Assembly: GCA_037957365.1 (NCBI GenBank)
Contig: JARHVA010000081.1
Location: 3,611,001-3,675,000 of the forward strand
From: Torreya grandis
Lineage: Eukaryota; Streptophyta; Pinopsida; Cupressales; Taxaceae
DNA: 64,000 bases
Direction: 5' to 3'
In this document: in pieces, positions 47,881-60,879 of the stretch
Layout of the letters: every line of letters begins with the position of its first letter
Numbering within the stretch: the first letter of the stretch is position 1
Made by a program: the position numbers and the translations under genes
Notes under the pieces: generated by a model
What the model saw: only the letters and a program-made list of their open reading frames with translations
Database searches by the model: none
What the model was told of the DNA's origin: nothing

Positions 47881-50760
47881 TGTTGTCCTTGAAAAATGAC
47901 TCCTCATTTTTCAGACAACATATGAATATTTTGGTCCTGCATGGCCAAAATTGTCCTTCCCCTTTCCAAAAATTTGTTCTAAACATTCAATTTCATCATT
48001 TTCTCAACTTTTGGTAAAAGGATTAGCAGGTTCAATTGATTCAAAGGGTCTGTCAGTAAACATCAAAACAAGGATTGAACCATTGAACCTTGAACCTTTT
48101 AGGTTCAATGGGTTGAAAGGTTTAACATCGTCAACAAGAGCTAAGTGCACCTGATAAAGTTCAAAGTTCAACCATTTCTAAGGTTTTGTGGCCTTAAACA
48201 CTTAACGAGTCTCAAAAGCTTGAACCGTTGAACCATTGAACCTTGAACCATTTTGGTTCATTGGTTCAATGGGTTCAACGTTTAATCAGTTCAACACATG
48301 GGTTCAAAGGTTGCCTCAGTTAAGGAAAGATGCGCGTAAAATAAAGAGTCAGGTAGATGCTGCCAAGTGTCATCAATCGAGCCCCTTTATGTTAAGGTCT
48401 GAGAAGTGGTGGAAGGTGCCACATGTGCCTGATGAAGCTCATCAGAAGCTACCACGTGTTAACATCTACAATTCCTTCCTTCCATTTCACTATGTTGAGT
48501 AAAGACCATGGTGGGCCCTAGCATGAGTGACTAAATTAAAGCAGAAGTAGCCAAGTGTCTACATTTGCACAACTATTTTGTGACCCAGTGGAATGCGACA
48601 TGTGTCAGCATTCGCTTCTTAGAGTTTTTTATAAGCTGTAGGGTCCCTTTCGATAAAGCTTCTACCAGAGTTTCACAGAGGGTGACAAGTGGCAGCCACA
48701 TAAGGCTTCACTATGCTTTTCCTAAGAGTAGTGGACCATGCCACATGTCCCATATAAAGAGTGGCAGATGCCGGTAAGTGTCATCATCTGAAAGAGCTCG
48801 ACTGAGCCCCAAACATTTCTATGATGTTGCAAAGGCCTAAGAAGGTAGCTGCTGCCATGTGTCCCTGAAGATGCAACAGAAGATGCCACATTTCCTCACT
48901 TGTTCCTATAGAAGATGCCATGTGGCACTTGTTCAAAGAGTAGAAGGTGCCACATGTCAAAAGAAAGGGGCACTCATAATACAAAGGCACACATAGAGCC
49001 AAGGAAAGGTTTCCTTTAGATGAATTGTCTAAAGGAATTCCTTCAGACATTTTGTTCGAAGGAAACAAAAGGGATGATAGCCCACCGAAGAACCAAATCT
49101 CGAAGGCCACTTAGAAGACACCGAAGGGCATGTTCCCTTTGGAAAAGGTTTGAGCATCAGAGGGCAGTGGAAGTGGCCAAGTGTCATAAGTTGAGACACT
49201 ATTTTGAATAAAGCCTCAAAGCATGGAACTCGCCATGTGTCTCGACCCACTACAATAGATGCTGCCACGTGTCTGCATATGTGCCCCCTAGCCTCTAATA
49301 GTTTCAAATATTATTTTGATAAGCCTATTTTGATGTTGCAGATGTCGCCATGTGTCCTCACTCACATCACAACAGAAAGTAGCCATTGCAAGTGAGAAAG
49401 ACATGGGATAATTTCTAAAAAGAATGGCGGGCTTGCAAACATAAAATTTGTCATGATGAAGTGTCTGTTGATTTTAGCAGACTTACAACGCAGACCCGAA
49501 TGCATTCAAAAGAGCCTAAGGCCAGCACCAAGAGAAGGAAGAGACAAAGAGGGAAACTCAGCATGACTTATTTTCAGTAGGTGAAACAGTTCACCAAGTA
49601 GATATTAAGGGTCTGCAAACATTGAAAGCACTGTCTATTTTTCCCATATGAGATAAAGGTAGAATAGATAGTTGTGTGGCTAAGCAGGTGATGGAATGAG
49701 AGATTCAGGCTCAGGAGGAGGCACTAGAGATGAATCGACACACCACAGTCAAGGCAGCTGCCCTACTCCAACATGGCCCTTCCTAACAAGACCAAGAATG
49801 CATCCAAGGCATTGAATGCACTGAATGGGTCACTCCATGGGAAAAAGTGCCAAGCCTCCCTCAGGCCTCTATATAATTTAATCCCTTGTATCATTTGAAG
49901 GGAGATCTTCTCGTTACCAGAAGTAAAACTCTTCCCAAATTGAAAGGCATTACTAAGACTTTGAGCTCAAATTGTTGTTCATATTTCCTTGATTGAATGA
50001 GAAAGCAAGTTACTTGCAAACTTTACGCTGTTATAGCTTGTGCTACTTTAGGAAATTGTTCTTATGTCTGTTTCCTAAAAGCATTCTTGTTTATTTGATC
50101 TAACAAGAAGAACTAGTGGAAGTAATTAGGAAGGTGTCCTGAAGCCAAACTACTTTCAGACTTTGTGCTATCATATTTGTCTTCAGTGTGTGTTTATTTT
50201 TTGTTTCCTATGTAAAGGACCTTGGGATGACTTTGTGCCCCCATTATTCTTCGTATCTCACTCTTGGGCAGTCACGGTGGATACCTTGTGCTACATCTTA
50301 GATTGATGGTTACTACGCCTCTATTACCCTGTTACTGATCCTACCAAAAAGATTCCTGTTGCTTGCAAGAAAAAGCACTTCTGAAAGAAGAGAAGTGCCT
50401 TCTATTGCTTCACCAAGATTTCTACTATCCAAGAAGGGATCTGGATCTTGGTTGAATGTTACTTCTGAAAGAAGAGAAGTGTCATCACCAATCACCTAGG
50501 ATTCCTCCTCTATTTGTCAGCATCATCTCTGAAAAAAGAGAGATGGATGTTTTATCCCACCCCTATGTCTTACTTTCTACTTATTTATATAGTATATAGC
50601 CTCTGCATATTTAATAGGGAACCTCCCCTTGATGAGAGGAGATATTTGTCCCCTTTGGATGTGGTAAACCTGCAACATTGGATGACCAATATCCCTATGC
50701 TATGGTGATAGGAACTGTTTTGGTCACCACTTAGTTGGCTGACAAAATATTCACCCAATA
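47881..50760 (+). repeat. 3' LTR of the gag-only element
   Basis: 2880 bp, TGTTGTCC...CCCAATA (terminal CA changed to TA). Carries the same hairpins, the G-box array, with intact CACGTG at 48453-48458 and 49266-49271, and the TATA-like CTCTATATAAT at about 49867. Confidence 0.9.
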
Positions 50761-51879
50761 GATACAACTATCATTTGAATGAGATTCATTACTTGAATTT
50801 TAATTACATGCAAAGGGGATGAAAAGTATGCTTTAAATATTTTCATCTAGAATTGGAACATGTTTTTGAGTAGAAAATGTAAAAGAGGGAGAAAGAGAAA
50901 TATTATCTATTTTTCTTGAAACATCATCATAGGAAGGGAAAATGTAAGTTTCAATTTTATTTTTGAATTCAAAAGAGAAAGGGATAGAAGATAAAATACC
51001 ACTTTATAATATAGATATATTGTGACCATATGATAAAGGAACACTAGCATGACTAACATTTGTTATTACTACTTGGCTTAGGAAATTATTCCATTAGGAA
51101 ATATTTGGCAAAGATGTTTTGTTGTTTATCTTGAATTGGAAGAATGGTAGAAGAACAAGCATCTACACTATTTTGAATAGTATTATCATTATCATTATCA
51201 TTTTCATTTTTACAACCTAAAAGAATAGGGAGAGAAGTAGTACATGCATGTATATCATTGAGATCTAGAGATAGATAATTATTTTCACTATTTGCATTTT
51301 CATGAACTAAAGAAGGACTAGAAGCTTTAAATTGAGTAACATTTTCAATATTTTTAAAATAAGGTAAGCATTCATTCTTTATAACAAGTTCATTACTGAA
51401 TAAATAAGATGAACATTCAACTAATGGTTCATATTTGGAATGCTCTATGCATGGAATATTTCTACTTTCAACATTTAGAATAATATTGTCATGCATGCTC
51501 ATTTTATAACATTAGATTCTATGCAATAAACTAACTAATGGTACACTTGATGTTTCTTTGAACACCTAATCATTAGATTCAAAGATTCACAATGTAGAAG
51601 AAATATGAGAACTAGGCTCTTCATAGTTCTCTTCATAATATGTGGAATCAAAATCATAATCATATGGGGAATAATAAATCATGATAATAGTTTCACCATA
51701 TTCATCAATATTTATATTTTCATTATTGGTATTATAAGGAGTGACTACAAAGAAATATTATGTATTGCAATTTTGTTGAGCCATAAGATCCTCGTAAGTA
51801 ATGAATTGATCATCATGAAGATTAAATAATATATCTAAAATATGAGACATCTTAGGTTTTTTAGCATGAGTATGCATTT
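50761..51879 (-). pseudogene. Old Gypsy gag, upstream half
   Basis: The minus-strand frame starts MHTHAKKPKMSHILD near 51879 and continues QQNCNT, stop, YFFVVTPYNTNN. It then runs through an open stretch 51502-51086 (MSMHDNIILNVESRN ... CKNENDNDNDNTIQN), and on through SQVVITNVSHASVPLSYGHN to NESHSNDSCI at the insertion point. It resumes at 37841. Asn/Ser-rich leader regions ahead of gag occur in some large plant Gypsy elements. The protein family of this leader is not recognised. Stops include TAA and TAG codons at several points. Confidence 0.55.
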
Positions 51880-53095
51880 TAAGAGTTATAAACCTAAAAT
51901 CACCCAAGAGAAAAAATACAAAGCCCACGAAAAAAAACAAAAATAAACATCACCTACACTATGCCCCTACAGGGAAAATCAAATCTAAAAATCTAAAAAA
52001 ATTGTAGACAGAGGAAACCCTAAAACATGATAGGGTTTGGTTCAATTAAAATCAAAGGATGGTTCACTATAATGTTTAACTCTTTTGGATATGGATGTGA
52101 AGGGTGAAGGGGGTAGAATATCTTAAACACATGGATGAATAAAACTATAAACAACATGTCAATTAATTGAGAAATTAGATAAATAAATCTTCTGAATTAA
52201 AATGTTGAGTAATGCTAAATATATAAAGTACACTCAAAATAGTAGTTTGATTGCTATATATGAAAAAGAGATAATATTTAGCTTATTTAAAAATGCACAG
52301 GTAAATCTGAGAAGTATAAAGTGGAAACAAGTAGGTACAAGATCAAGATCCAGTCATTAGATTCTAGAAATATCACTTTTAGAGGTTTGGGTACTTACAT
52401 TGACTTGTGGACACTTACATTGATTCTTTTATCTGAATCTTGATGTAACTATCTTAAACAAAATATTCACTATATTATGAAGCAACCACCTAGAGATTTA
52501 TAGGTTTTTTGTCACCTTTATTTTAATATATTTTATTCATGCATATAGGGTATTGATGACTATATGTGGATCAAACCCTATCTCTACACCTTAAGTCTTT
52601 GTACCTTGCCAAAAATGGGTTAGTGGGCTCACGGTGTTGAGATAACCTCAATGACCCCAAAAATCAATTAGTGATGTGTACATATCCAATATCCAAGGAA
52701 GGCCTCAAACATATGTAGTTCTCCCCTAGGTGTTGGTTAGTATGTACACAAGGGTGAAATGTACTATATGCAAGGGCATGCAATGATCTAGTTTGTAACT
52801 TGACAAATAATGCTCATGGGCTATTATTTGAATGTTTCAGACTTGTAATACGATTACTCCTATGCCTAATATGGAAATAAGGAAAATAGGGTAGTATAAC
52901 TCAGTTTTAAAATTAATTTATTGAGATTGAATAGGTGCTTGTTGGGTATTCATTAGATGGATAATGAGTAGGTTTTGATTTTTATATATACCACACTTTT
53001 TAAAAATATCTCACAGGAGGATTAAATAAAATAAATGGGCCAACCCATAGGATTTGAAAGATTTTCAAATTAGATAAATTTTGAGGACTTGACAC
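51880..53095. other. Probable 5' untranslated region or LTR of the old Gypsy
   Basis: No gene. By position, upstream of the minus-strand gag frame, it should hold the element's leader and LTR, but no LTR boundary or partner could be identified. Confidence 0.3.
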
Positions 53096-53194
53096 TTGAT
53101 AATAATTTGAATATTTATGTCAATGTAAGTGTTTTTATGAGGAACGCAAGTGTCCAATAGGTTAGAAAATTATTAAGGATCTAAAATTGATAGT

Positions 53195-53261
<67 letters not shown>

Positions 53262-53353
53262 ATTTTAGATCCTTAATAATTTTCTAACCTATTGGACACT
53301 TGCGTTCCTCATAAAAACACTTACATTGACATAAATATTCAAATTATTATCAA
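53096..53353. repeat. Perfect 97-bp inverted repeat with TA loop
   Basis: The left arm 53096-53192 (TTGATAATAATTTGAATA ... CTAAAATTGATA) and right arm 53257-53353 are exact reverse complements as read base by base. The loop, 53193-53256, is GTATTTTT followed by a long TA run. No reading frame. It resembles a fold-back/MITE-like element or a palindromic rearrangement. No target duplication was recognised. Confidence 0.95.
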
Positions 53354-56300
53354 ATTTTAGGCTTTCTATACAATACAAAAAATTTAAGTTATCAAAAATA
53401 ATAAAGTTAAACCATAAAATAAATAATTAATAATGAGATGGAAAATATGAACCTTTCAATACCAAAAAAATCTAGAATTAAAAGGTAAAACCCTTATAAA
53501 TATTTATCAAATATACAAAACTAAAATGATGTATAAATTAAATTTTAGTATCTACATTATCTAATATTAAGTTTTTTATATTCAATTTAAAAATTTACAT
53601 TTATCTATTAATAAAATTAAATAAATTTTCTAAAATTTATAATAACATTCATAATAACCAAACCCAAAAAAAATTGAATTCCCTTCACTATTAGTGAAAT
53701 TGAATTATAAATTTCAAATTATAACATTTACTTTATATCCCATACACACGCATACATAAAAATATTCATATTCTTTAACTCCTATAAATTTTAAAGATAA
53801 GTGATCTATGATTATACATCACTTGCCTAAACATATCTTGGGAAGGAAAAGTCCTTCAAAGAACAAAAAATTATGCAACATTAAATTTTAAACACCCTTT
53901 ATTTAAATCTTATTATTCATGGAGTGGTAACATGGGAAATTTACTACGTGCGAGATTCTCATGTAATTATGTGAAATATTTTATTTTATCAAACACATTC
54001 ACTTTCTTTCATTTTTTTAAATTTTTATTTATCTATTTATTTTATATAAATATATTTTGATATTAAAAATATATTTTAATTAATTAAATTGAAACATCTA
54101 TTTTTCATTATTTATGTTTTGGAAGATAATTAAAATTAAATATTAGATAAAATTTCAATTTATTAAAATTCACAATATATTGGTGTATTAGTTTCACTCA
54201 TATAGGTTCATATATTTATATGATATATAAAAAACAATCATAAGTTTCAAATAAATATAGAAAGTTAATTGATTAAAACATAATCAAATAAGTATGAAGT
54301 GTAACCAATATTATCACTACAAATTTATTGATTCAATCATTAATCATATTCTTAATATTATAAATTTGTTTTGAGAAGATAAAAAATCTAAAACAATATT
54401 AAGTGTGAATTTTAATATTTTCTAAAGAATAGTAAGTTGTTTTTTTGAGTATCCTAAATACTTCAAATTTCATACATGATTTCAATAGAATGAACACAAC
54501 ACAAAACTTAAAAATTAAGCTCTTTCATTATGCAATAAATAGATAGGTTTTATTATTTAATATATATTTTGAAATATAAATAATAGTAATAATATATGCG
54601 TCTTTTGGATCTATGTGAATAAATAAAAAATAGATAAGGAGAAGATTTAATGTCACTCTCATGGAGAGTGAACATTATCCATAAAACAGTAGTGAGGATT
54701 CCTTTGACTACTTTATTAGTTTCCTTACTACATAAGTTATTATAAATAGTTTCGTTAATAGTAAGAAAATTATTAAATAAATTATAGATAATTTCAAAAT
54801 AATGTAAAATTAAAATGAAATATTCAAAAATTAAAAGAATATCATATCCCCAAACCAATATCTACTTGAGATGCAAGAACTATCATATGATATGTAATCG
54901 CATACAATATAATAAATAAATTTACATAAATAATGAAGATATTTAATTTTACATAAATCAATAATTCTAAAAATACCAATATAATAAATAAATTTATGTA
55001 AATAATGAAAATATTTAATTTTACATAAATCAATAATTTTACATAAATAAAAAAAATTAAAAATATTAATATTGAGATTATATCCCCTCTCCCAACACCC
55101 TAATAAAAATATATATGCTACATAACTATATAAAATTGGAGAATACAAAAGAACTACCAAATGTATGTATATATATTTCTTCTAACCCATTTAATAAAAT
55201 CATATAGAATAAAAATATAATTAAAAAACAAGAATAATATAAAATAAAATAAAAAAATTAACTTTTTTCAAAAAAAAAAAAATTGCTACAATTAAATTAA
55301 GATTTACATATCAATAAATTTAATCGCATCCTTCAATAAAAATAAATCATATAAAATATAAAAATCCAGAAAAAGAATTTTCCATAATAAACAAAAGATC
55401 TTGAATCATTGCATACAGCGCCACCTTTTAACCGAGAGAAAGGGACTCGTTTAAAAAAAATTGAAGGTTACCTTTAACATGGCTACGTCACTACAGTTTG
55501 CATTACAAATTTATTATTCGAGAAGAAACTTTCGCAGAAATGAAATTATAGCTACTATTGTTTTTTGGTTTGTAGCTAAGACTATTCGTATATTTATAAC
55601 ATTTTCAATAAATAATTATTAATATAAATATTTAAAAATTAAATAATATATTGATAAATTAATGAAATTTTTATTTCTATTTAAAATTAGGTGTCAATCT
55701 ATCAATTTCACAATTAATATGTATAAAAAAACATAAATTTTTAAAAATTAATATATATTTCTATCTACTTTTTAAATTTTAATTTTACTAATATTTATGT
55801 TATATATATCTATTTAAAATATAAGGATAGATATTAATCTTAAAGTTTTTATCTTAGATTTTATGTTTATCATTTGATAAATAATTTGATTAATAATTTT
55901 ATTAATGGATTTGAATTTTTTTGACTAATTAATAATATATGTCATCAATTTAGTTATGTCAATGTGTCAAGGTGAAAAAATATTTTTGGAAAAATAAAAT
56001 TGCTCTAAACTCCATTGCATGGCTAAAAAATTACTATTTTTCAATTGAATTCTCAAAGTTTAAAAAAAAAAAAACAAAAAAAAACAAACTTCTAAATAAT
56101 GATCAAATAAATGTCAAATTTAAAATTAAAATTACCCTACAATAATTAAATGAATATCAAATTTAAGGTATTTATAATTAATTATCTATGTGACACTCAA
56201 ATGAATATCAAATTTAAGATATTTATAATTTATTATCTATGAAAGATCCAAATCACCTCTCTAATTATTTTGTGAAATTTGTATCGAATTAATATTTTTT

Positions 56301-56480
56301 TTAATTAAAAAAATATATATATAATTAAAATATTTTAGACATAAAATTTAAATATATCTATTAAAATAAATATTAAATTTAAAATATTTATAATTAATTA
56401 TCTATAATCATTAGAGATCCAAACCACTTTCTAATTATTTAATAAAATTTCTAACAAATCTATATTTTTTAAATAAAAAT
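53354..56480. repeat. AT-rich intergenic DNA with small tandem duplications
   Basis: No gene supported. A 72-bp direct duplication lies at about 54909-55052 (ATAATAAATAAATTT ... TTACATAAATCAATAATT). Around 56150-56440 a phrase (ATATCAAATTTAA, TATTTATAATTAATTATCTAT) occurs three times. The rest is A/T runs. Confidence 0.55.
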
Positions 56481-56484
56481 ATAG

Positions 56485-56670
56485 AAAAAATAATATATAT
56501 ATATATATCCTATTTCTTATAATTCAAAAAATAATATATATATATATATATCCTATTTCTTATAATTCTTATTTATATAGTAACAAAAGATACTAATAAC
56601 AATTATAAGAAACTATAAGAAATGATATATATATATATATATATCCAATTTCTTATAATTGTTATTAGTA
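56485..56670. repeat. TA-rich repeats with a hairpin
   Basis: A short tandem pair (AATAATATATATATATAT then CCTATTTCTTATAATTC) at about 56489-56568. Next comes an inverted repeat whose arms are GATACTAATAACAATTATAAG (about 56589-56609) and CTTATAATTGTTATTAGTACC (about 56652-56672). Non-coding. Confidence 0.7.
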
Positions 56671-56934
56671 CCTTCTGGTACTATATATTTCCCCGAAGGC
56701 TTTTACTTTGGTCAATGCTGCAGTGGTAGCCAATAAAAACAACATGTGCGTTTTATATTTTCTATTTGTGAATGTTTCATAATATTTTATTAATTCTTCT
56801 AGTTAAGAGTAAACGGTGAATAATTTTCATAGAATCTGCCAATGGAAAGCATTTCATGAGTTTAGAAAAATATGGAGTTTGATCGAAGTTGGGGGCTTTT
56901 TAACAGATGCCACGGTCTGCTACGTAGAACATCT

Positions 56935-57990
56935 GTCCAGCTGCTCCAACAGCACCTGTCAATACCTCCAGGCGTCATCGGAAAAAAATGGATCAGGATG
57001 TAGGTGGGCCTGTTATTCTTCATCTCTATGTTTTGGGGATATCTCTCTATGTTCACAGCTATATTCACTTTCCCTCGAGGGAGAGCCATTATAGCAAAAG
57101 AGTGTGGACCTGATATGTATAGTTTGAGCAATTATTTCTTAACTCGCACCCAATTCCACCTACGTATTTTTGCGCTCATCCAAATTTGAAGCCTTTCTAC
57201 AATTACTGTTGTCTCCTCATTACAACGACTATTTTATATGTTCTCAAGGCTAGAGACGCAGGATAGATTCCTACCAGGTATGCAACAAAAAAAACACAGC
57301 TGCAAACAACACTATGGGAGACTATTACAGTAAATTTCTCAAAATGCCCAATTTACTCTTAACGGTTACAAGCATTCAGGCTAATGCCCTATTAAAAAAA
57401 ACCCTAATTCAAAGGTTTCAAGCAGATTATCCTGGTCGAGAATGAGAATGCAAATCCATAATTGAGGAGGCGAGATATAGCTTGATATGGGAGAGATTGC
57501 AACTTCTAGATTGATGGTGCCGTTATTTGCTTCTGATTCTAATGCTTCTATGGAAGGTCAAAAGTCCCTTAAAGAAGCTGCTACTGGAAAGAGAGAGACT
57601 CCATCAGAACTTAGGGTAAATAATAACTCTATTTAATTTTCCAGTTATAATTCCTCATTTCTTGAACGTGGTCACTTCTCAGGGATATTGATGATAAATT
57701 CTTCATCATGGCAAATGCTCCACCTTCTCGGAACATAACCCGCTGGACATGTTTGAATTGTTCTTATTAATGCAAAAACTGTAACCTTAGATTTAAATTT
57801 TAATGGATTTAAAATTTTGCAGTTAGGCTGAAAAGCTTCAGGAATTTGTATCATCACTCTTCAATTATAATTTTGTTAACCAGGGTATTGGTGTAGCAAT
57901 TGGAGCAGTCATGATGGACATGAAAAAGCAACTACGGTGACTTCTGTTTTGGTTCCGGCTTTCATGATATCTGGTGGCTATTTTGTGCAG
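56935..57990 (+). pseudogene. ABCG (white-brown type) transporter relics
   Basis: Fragments of a plant ABCG half-transporter. 56935-57145 gives NTSRRHRKKMDQ, then in the next frame [29 protein letters not shown] and [12 protein letters not shown], matching the first half of the membrane domain. 57890-57990 gives GIGVAIGAVMMDMK, then one frame over ATTVTSVLVPAFMISGGYFVQ followed by GTATAT. These correspond to a later membrane-domain exon with a donor site. Between them, 57487-57615 is a short open frame (MGEIATSRLMVPLFASDSN) ending at a GTAAAT donor, of unknown identity. The ATP-binding domain is absent and frames are shifted, so this is a relic. Which substrate group it belonged to cannot be told. 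Confidence 0.65.
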
Positions 57991-58550
57991 GTATATATTA
58001 AATTGAATATAAGAGTATATTACTATTTACTTTCTTCAAAGACACTGGAATTGGAAAGACATTTGTAGCTTATATGATGGCAAGAAATAGGAGATAGTGG
58101 CAAAATACAATGACAACTGGCTAACAACTGCCAGGGGTAAGCAAAATGCATGCGGTTGTAGGTGAACACTGTGTTTGTATGATGAATTCCATGTTCAACA
58201 GTTCGAATATGCAATTCAATGGACTGAATTTCCTATTTTCTTCATATTTATATTCAAAAAAAATATACCTAATTTTTTTTGCTAATGTATGCAGCATATG
58301 ACATTTGCAATTACAACATGCCCCCCCCATTGCAGAATGCTTACTCCCACAAGAAGGTACTAAAGCCACGCCATGGCCCTTGTTTCTAAATATGGATGGA
58401 TTTTAAATTCCCCTCTTCTATAAAATACTTAGCAATAAATTGATAGTCAAAACTTGTTTAAACAATTTCACTATATGGTTACATCTAATTTTTAGCATTT
58501 TCTTAGAATGACCTCATGTGGCATTTGTGTGTAAAATTAAAAATAAATTA
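57991..58550. other. No recognised gene
   Basis: Follows the last ABCG piece. A possible acceptor TATGCAG at about 58287-58293 precedes text that does not match the expected last ABCG exon. A C8 run occurs at 58321-58328. Confidence 0.3.
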
Positions 58551-58554
58551 ATTA

Positions 58555-58890
58555 CATAATTGAAATTTTTTAAGGATATAATGATGTATACTTTATAATT
58601 TGGGATTGACTCACTTGTAAATTTATTGTTATATTTGTAAAATAATTGTAAATATATGCAAGTAGTTAATATATCTATTGATTAATGTAAATATACAAAA
58701 TAAAATTGAAATTAAATTTCTTAAAAATATAAAGATGAATATTTTATAATTTTGGATAAAATTACTCACATATTAATTTTGGTAAATTTATTGATATATT
58801 TGTAAAATAATGGTAAATATATAAAAATAATTAATGTCTTTATTAATTAATGTAAATATATAAAATAAAATAGAAATTAAAAGTATAATC
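58555..58890. repeat. Two diverged direct repeats of about 165 bp
   Basis: Both contain ATAATTTGGGAT / ATAATTTTGGATAA, then AAATTTATTG, TATTTGTAAAATAAT, then TTAATGTAAATATA and AAATAAAAT. Starts near 58555 and 58705. Non-coding. Confidence 0.6.
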
Positions 58891-60879
58891 ATAAAAACGA
58901 ATACTCTATTGTTACTAAACCATCTCATCATTTTAATTGTCATTGTAGCACCCTTCTTAGCTACTCTAATCATATTTTTTTAATTTAATTTATTTTAATT
59001 ACAGTTGCATATATTATTTGAGATTAATTTTAAATAAAAACATTAATATATAATTCATATTAATATACAATAAAAATATTACATTTATATTTATGATTAA
59101 TCTTACTAAATTAATAAAAAATATTATGTTAGTCTTAATTTATTTAACCAAGCACATACCATCTTATATTCAAGACTTACATATCATTGATTATATTGTA
59201 ATTTTAAATAATTATTTTCTTATAAAAGTCAATATCGTTTCTTGACACACCCGTCTGTCTCTCATGTTCACGACACCCCTCCCCTTCCAAACATACACAT
59301 ATGTATGATTAAACACTTTTTTATATACTTCCACAATATATAATACTATCTCAAAAAATCACAATATTAAATTTAGTTATTTATATGTACTAAAATATTG
59401 AAATTAATTTGAATTTATACATTTACATGATGTTATATTTACTCATTAAGGAATCATAAATACATAAGAAAAGGAGCAAACAATTATTAAAACATTCATT
59501 AAAGTTTATTTAAAACTAGTTTTTTTTTTTTTATAAACACAGACAATTTTTATTTTTTATTTTTAAATAATTTATAGTTTAATATTATTTTATTTTTAAA
59601 AAAAATTATATCTCAATTTTTATTTAAAATATATTCTTAACATAAACCATTAAATACTTTTATTCTTTTACTTTTTTTTATCAAAAATACATTAGAACTA
59701 TTTTCATTTTAGGGAAAGGAATAAATATAATTTACAATGTATATAAGAACCATATTAAACATACAAAAGTATGTAAAGCACCCCTAGAAATCTTAACATA
59801 TAAAAGTAAGCAATTCCAATTGTTAGGTTAATTGGAGCTTCTTGTCACCTACTAAAAGCACTAATCTCCTATCAATGTGTAAAGCACCCTTATAAATCTT
59901 GACATCTATTCTTAATGAGATGTGTATTTTTGGTTAAGATTTTTAATACTATTAAATGCATGACTTAAGGTTAAAACCCATGCGATAATTTTATAAAAAA
60001 TGAGTTATTTGAAGTATGTTTTTAAACTCCACGTATTTGCCACTTTAATTGTTTGGAAAATATTAATTTTATATTATGTAATTGAATTATATATATAGAG
60101 AGAAATACTTTCATTTTTTAAATAGTATTATATATAAAGTGAAATTTTTATTATATTAAAAAATTATAAAATTTTTATATATTATTTTAAAAAAATTTAA
60201 AACTCATACTCAGATTCAAGAAAAATGATTCCTTTTAATATTTCAATATTCTATTATAAATTATATTAGCATTTGAAAAGAAATGTTAAATAAATTATTT
60301 TAGATATATTAAATATCTTTATATGAAATATATTAAAAGATATCAATCTAGTTAAATTATTGTGTTAGGTTCAAACAATTTAAAATAAAAAAAGGTTTTA
60401 AAGTGCATTATAAAATTAAGATATTACAATTTTTCAATTGAATTTTTAAGTAAAAAGAAAACTTTTAATTGAATGTCAAATTTAAAATTAAAATTATCCC
60501 ATAATTATCAAACAGACATTAAATTTAAAAGAAACAAAATTATGAATAACTCACTATATTACATTATATTCCATCCTCAACAATTATTATAAAATGCCTA
60601 TCAACTAATAATCATAATAAAAAATTTTGACAATGAAAAACGACTATCAAATTTAATCCTTGAATAAAACTTTTGAATATATTTAAAAGTTAAATCCAAA
60701 TCATACATTGTTGGTTAACATAAATGTTAGGCATATTTACTTTGAATGTTAAAGGAGAGAACATATTTAATAGACATGGATCAATAATTATAAAAGTACA
60801 TGTAAAATAAAATATTATTGACTACTCAAATAAAAAGTGAATATATATCACTTTTATAATTAAAACTGAAATAAAAATA
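58891..60879. other. AT-rich intergenic DNA
   Basis: No gene, RNA or clear repeat recognised. Confidence 0.5.

Larger units (their letters stand above)
37842..50760 (+). mobile_element. Gag-only LTR retrotransposon (TR-GAG-like) with 2.9-kb LTRs
   Basis: Two long direct repeats (37842-40757 and 47881-50760) start TGTTGTCC and end CACCCAACA or CACCCAATA. They flank an interior that encodes gag and a second frame but no protease, reverse transcriptase or integrase. The target duplication is GATAT (37837-37841) and GATAC (50761-50765), one mismatch. Cutting the element plus one duplication out of the surrounding minus-strand Gypsy frame reads DSCINLRDIQ without a break, which fixes both ends. 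The own interior is about 2.7 kb once the nested Copia (43140-47574) is removed. It would have needed enzymes from an autonomous relative. LTRs differ by many transitions, so insertion is not recent. Confidence 0.9.

Noticed and set aside
48236..49395. Frames in the 3' LTR of the gag-only element (and equivalents at 38231-39114)
   Set aside because: Not kept between the two LTRs as a consistent protein; frames break differently in each copy.
53193..53256. CRISPR-like or origin-like reading of the TA-rich loop
   Set aside because: It is a simple dinucleotide run in a palindrome; no spacer structure or origin features, and this is plant nuclear DNA.
54553..55160. Tyr/Ile/Phe-rich membrane-like frames
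   Set aside because: Composition follows from AT-rich DNA and the 72-bp duplication; no start context or family match.
58040..58090. TGIGKT string resembling a P-loop of a helicase or Dicer-like protein
   Set aside because: Only about a dozen residues match, followed by stops; too short to support a gene.
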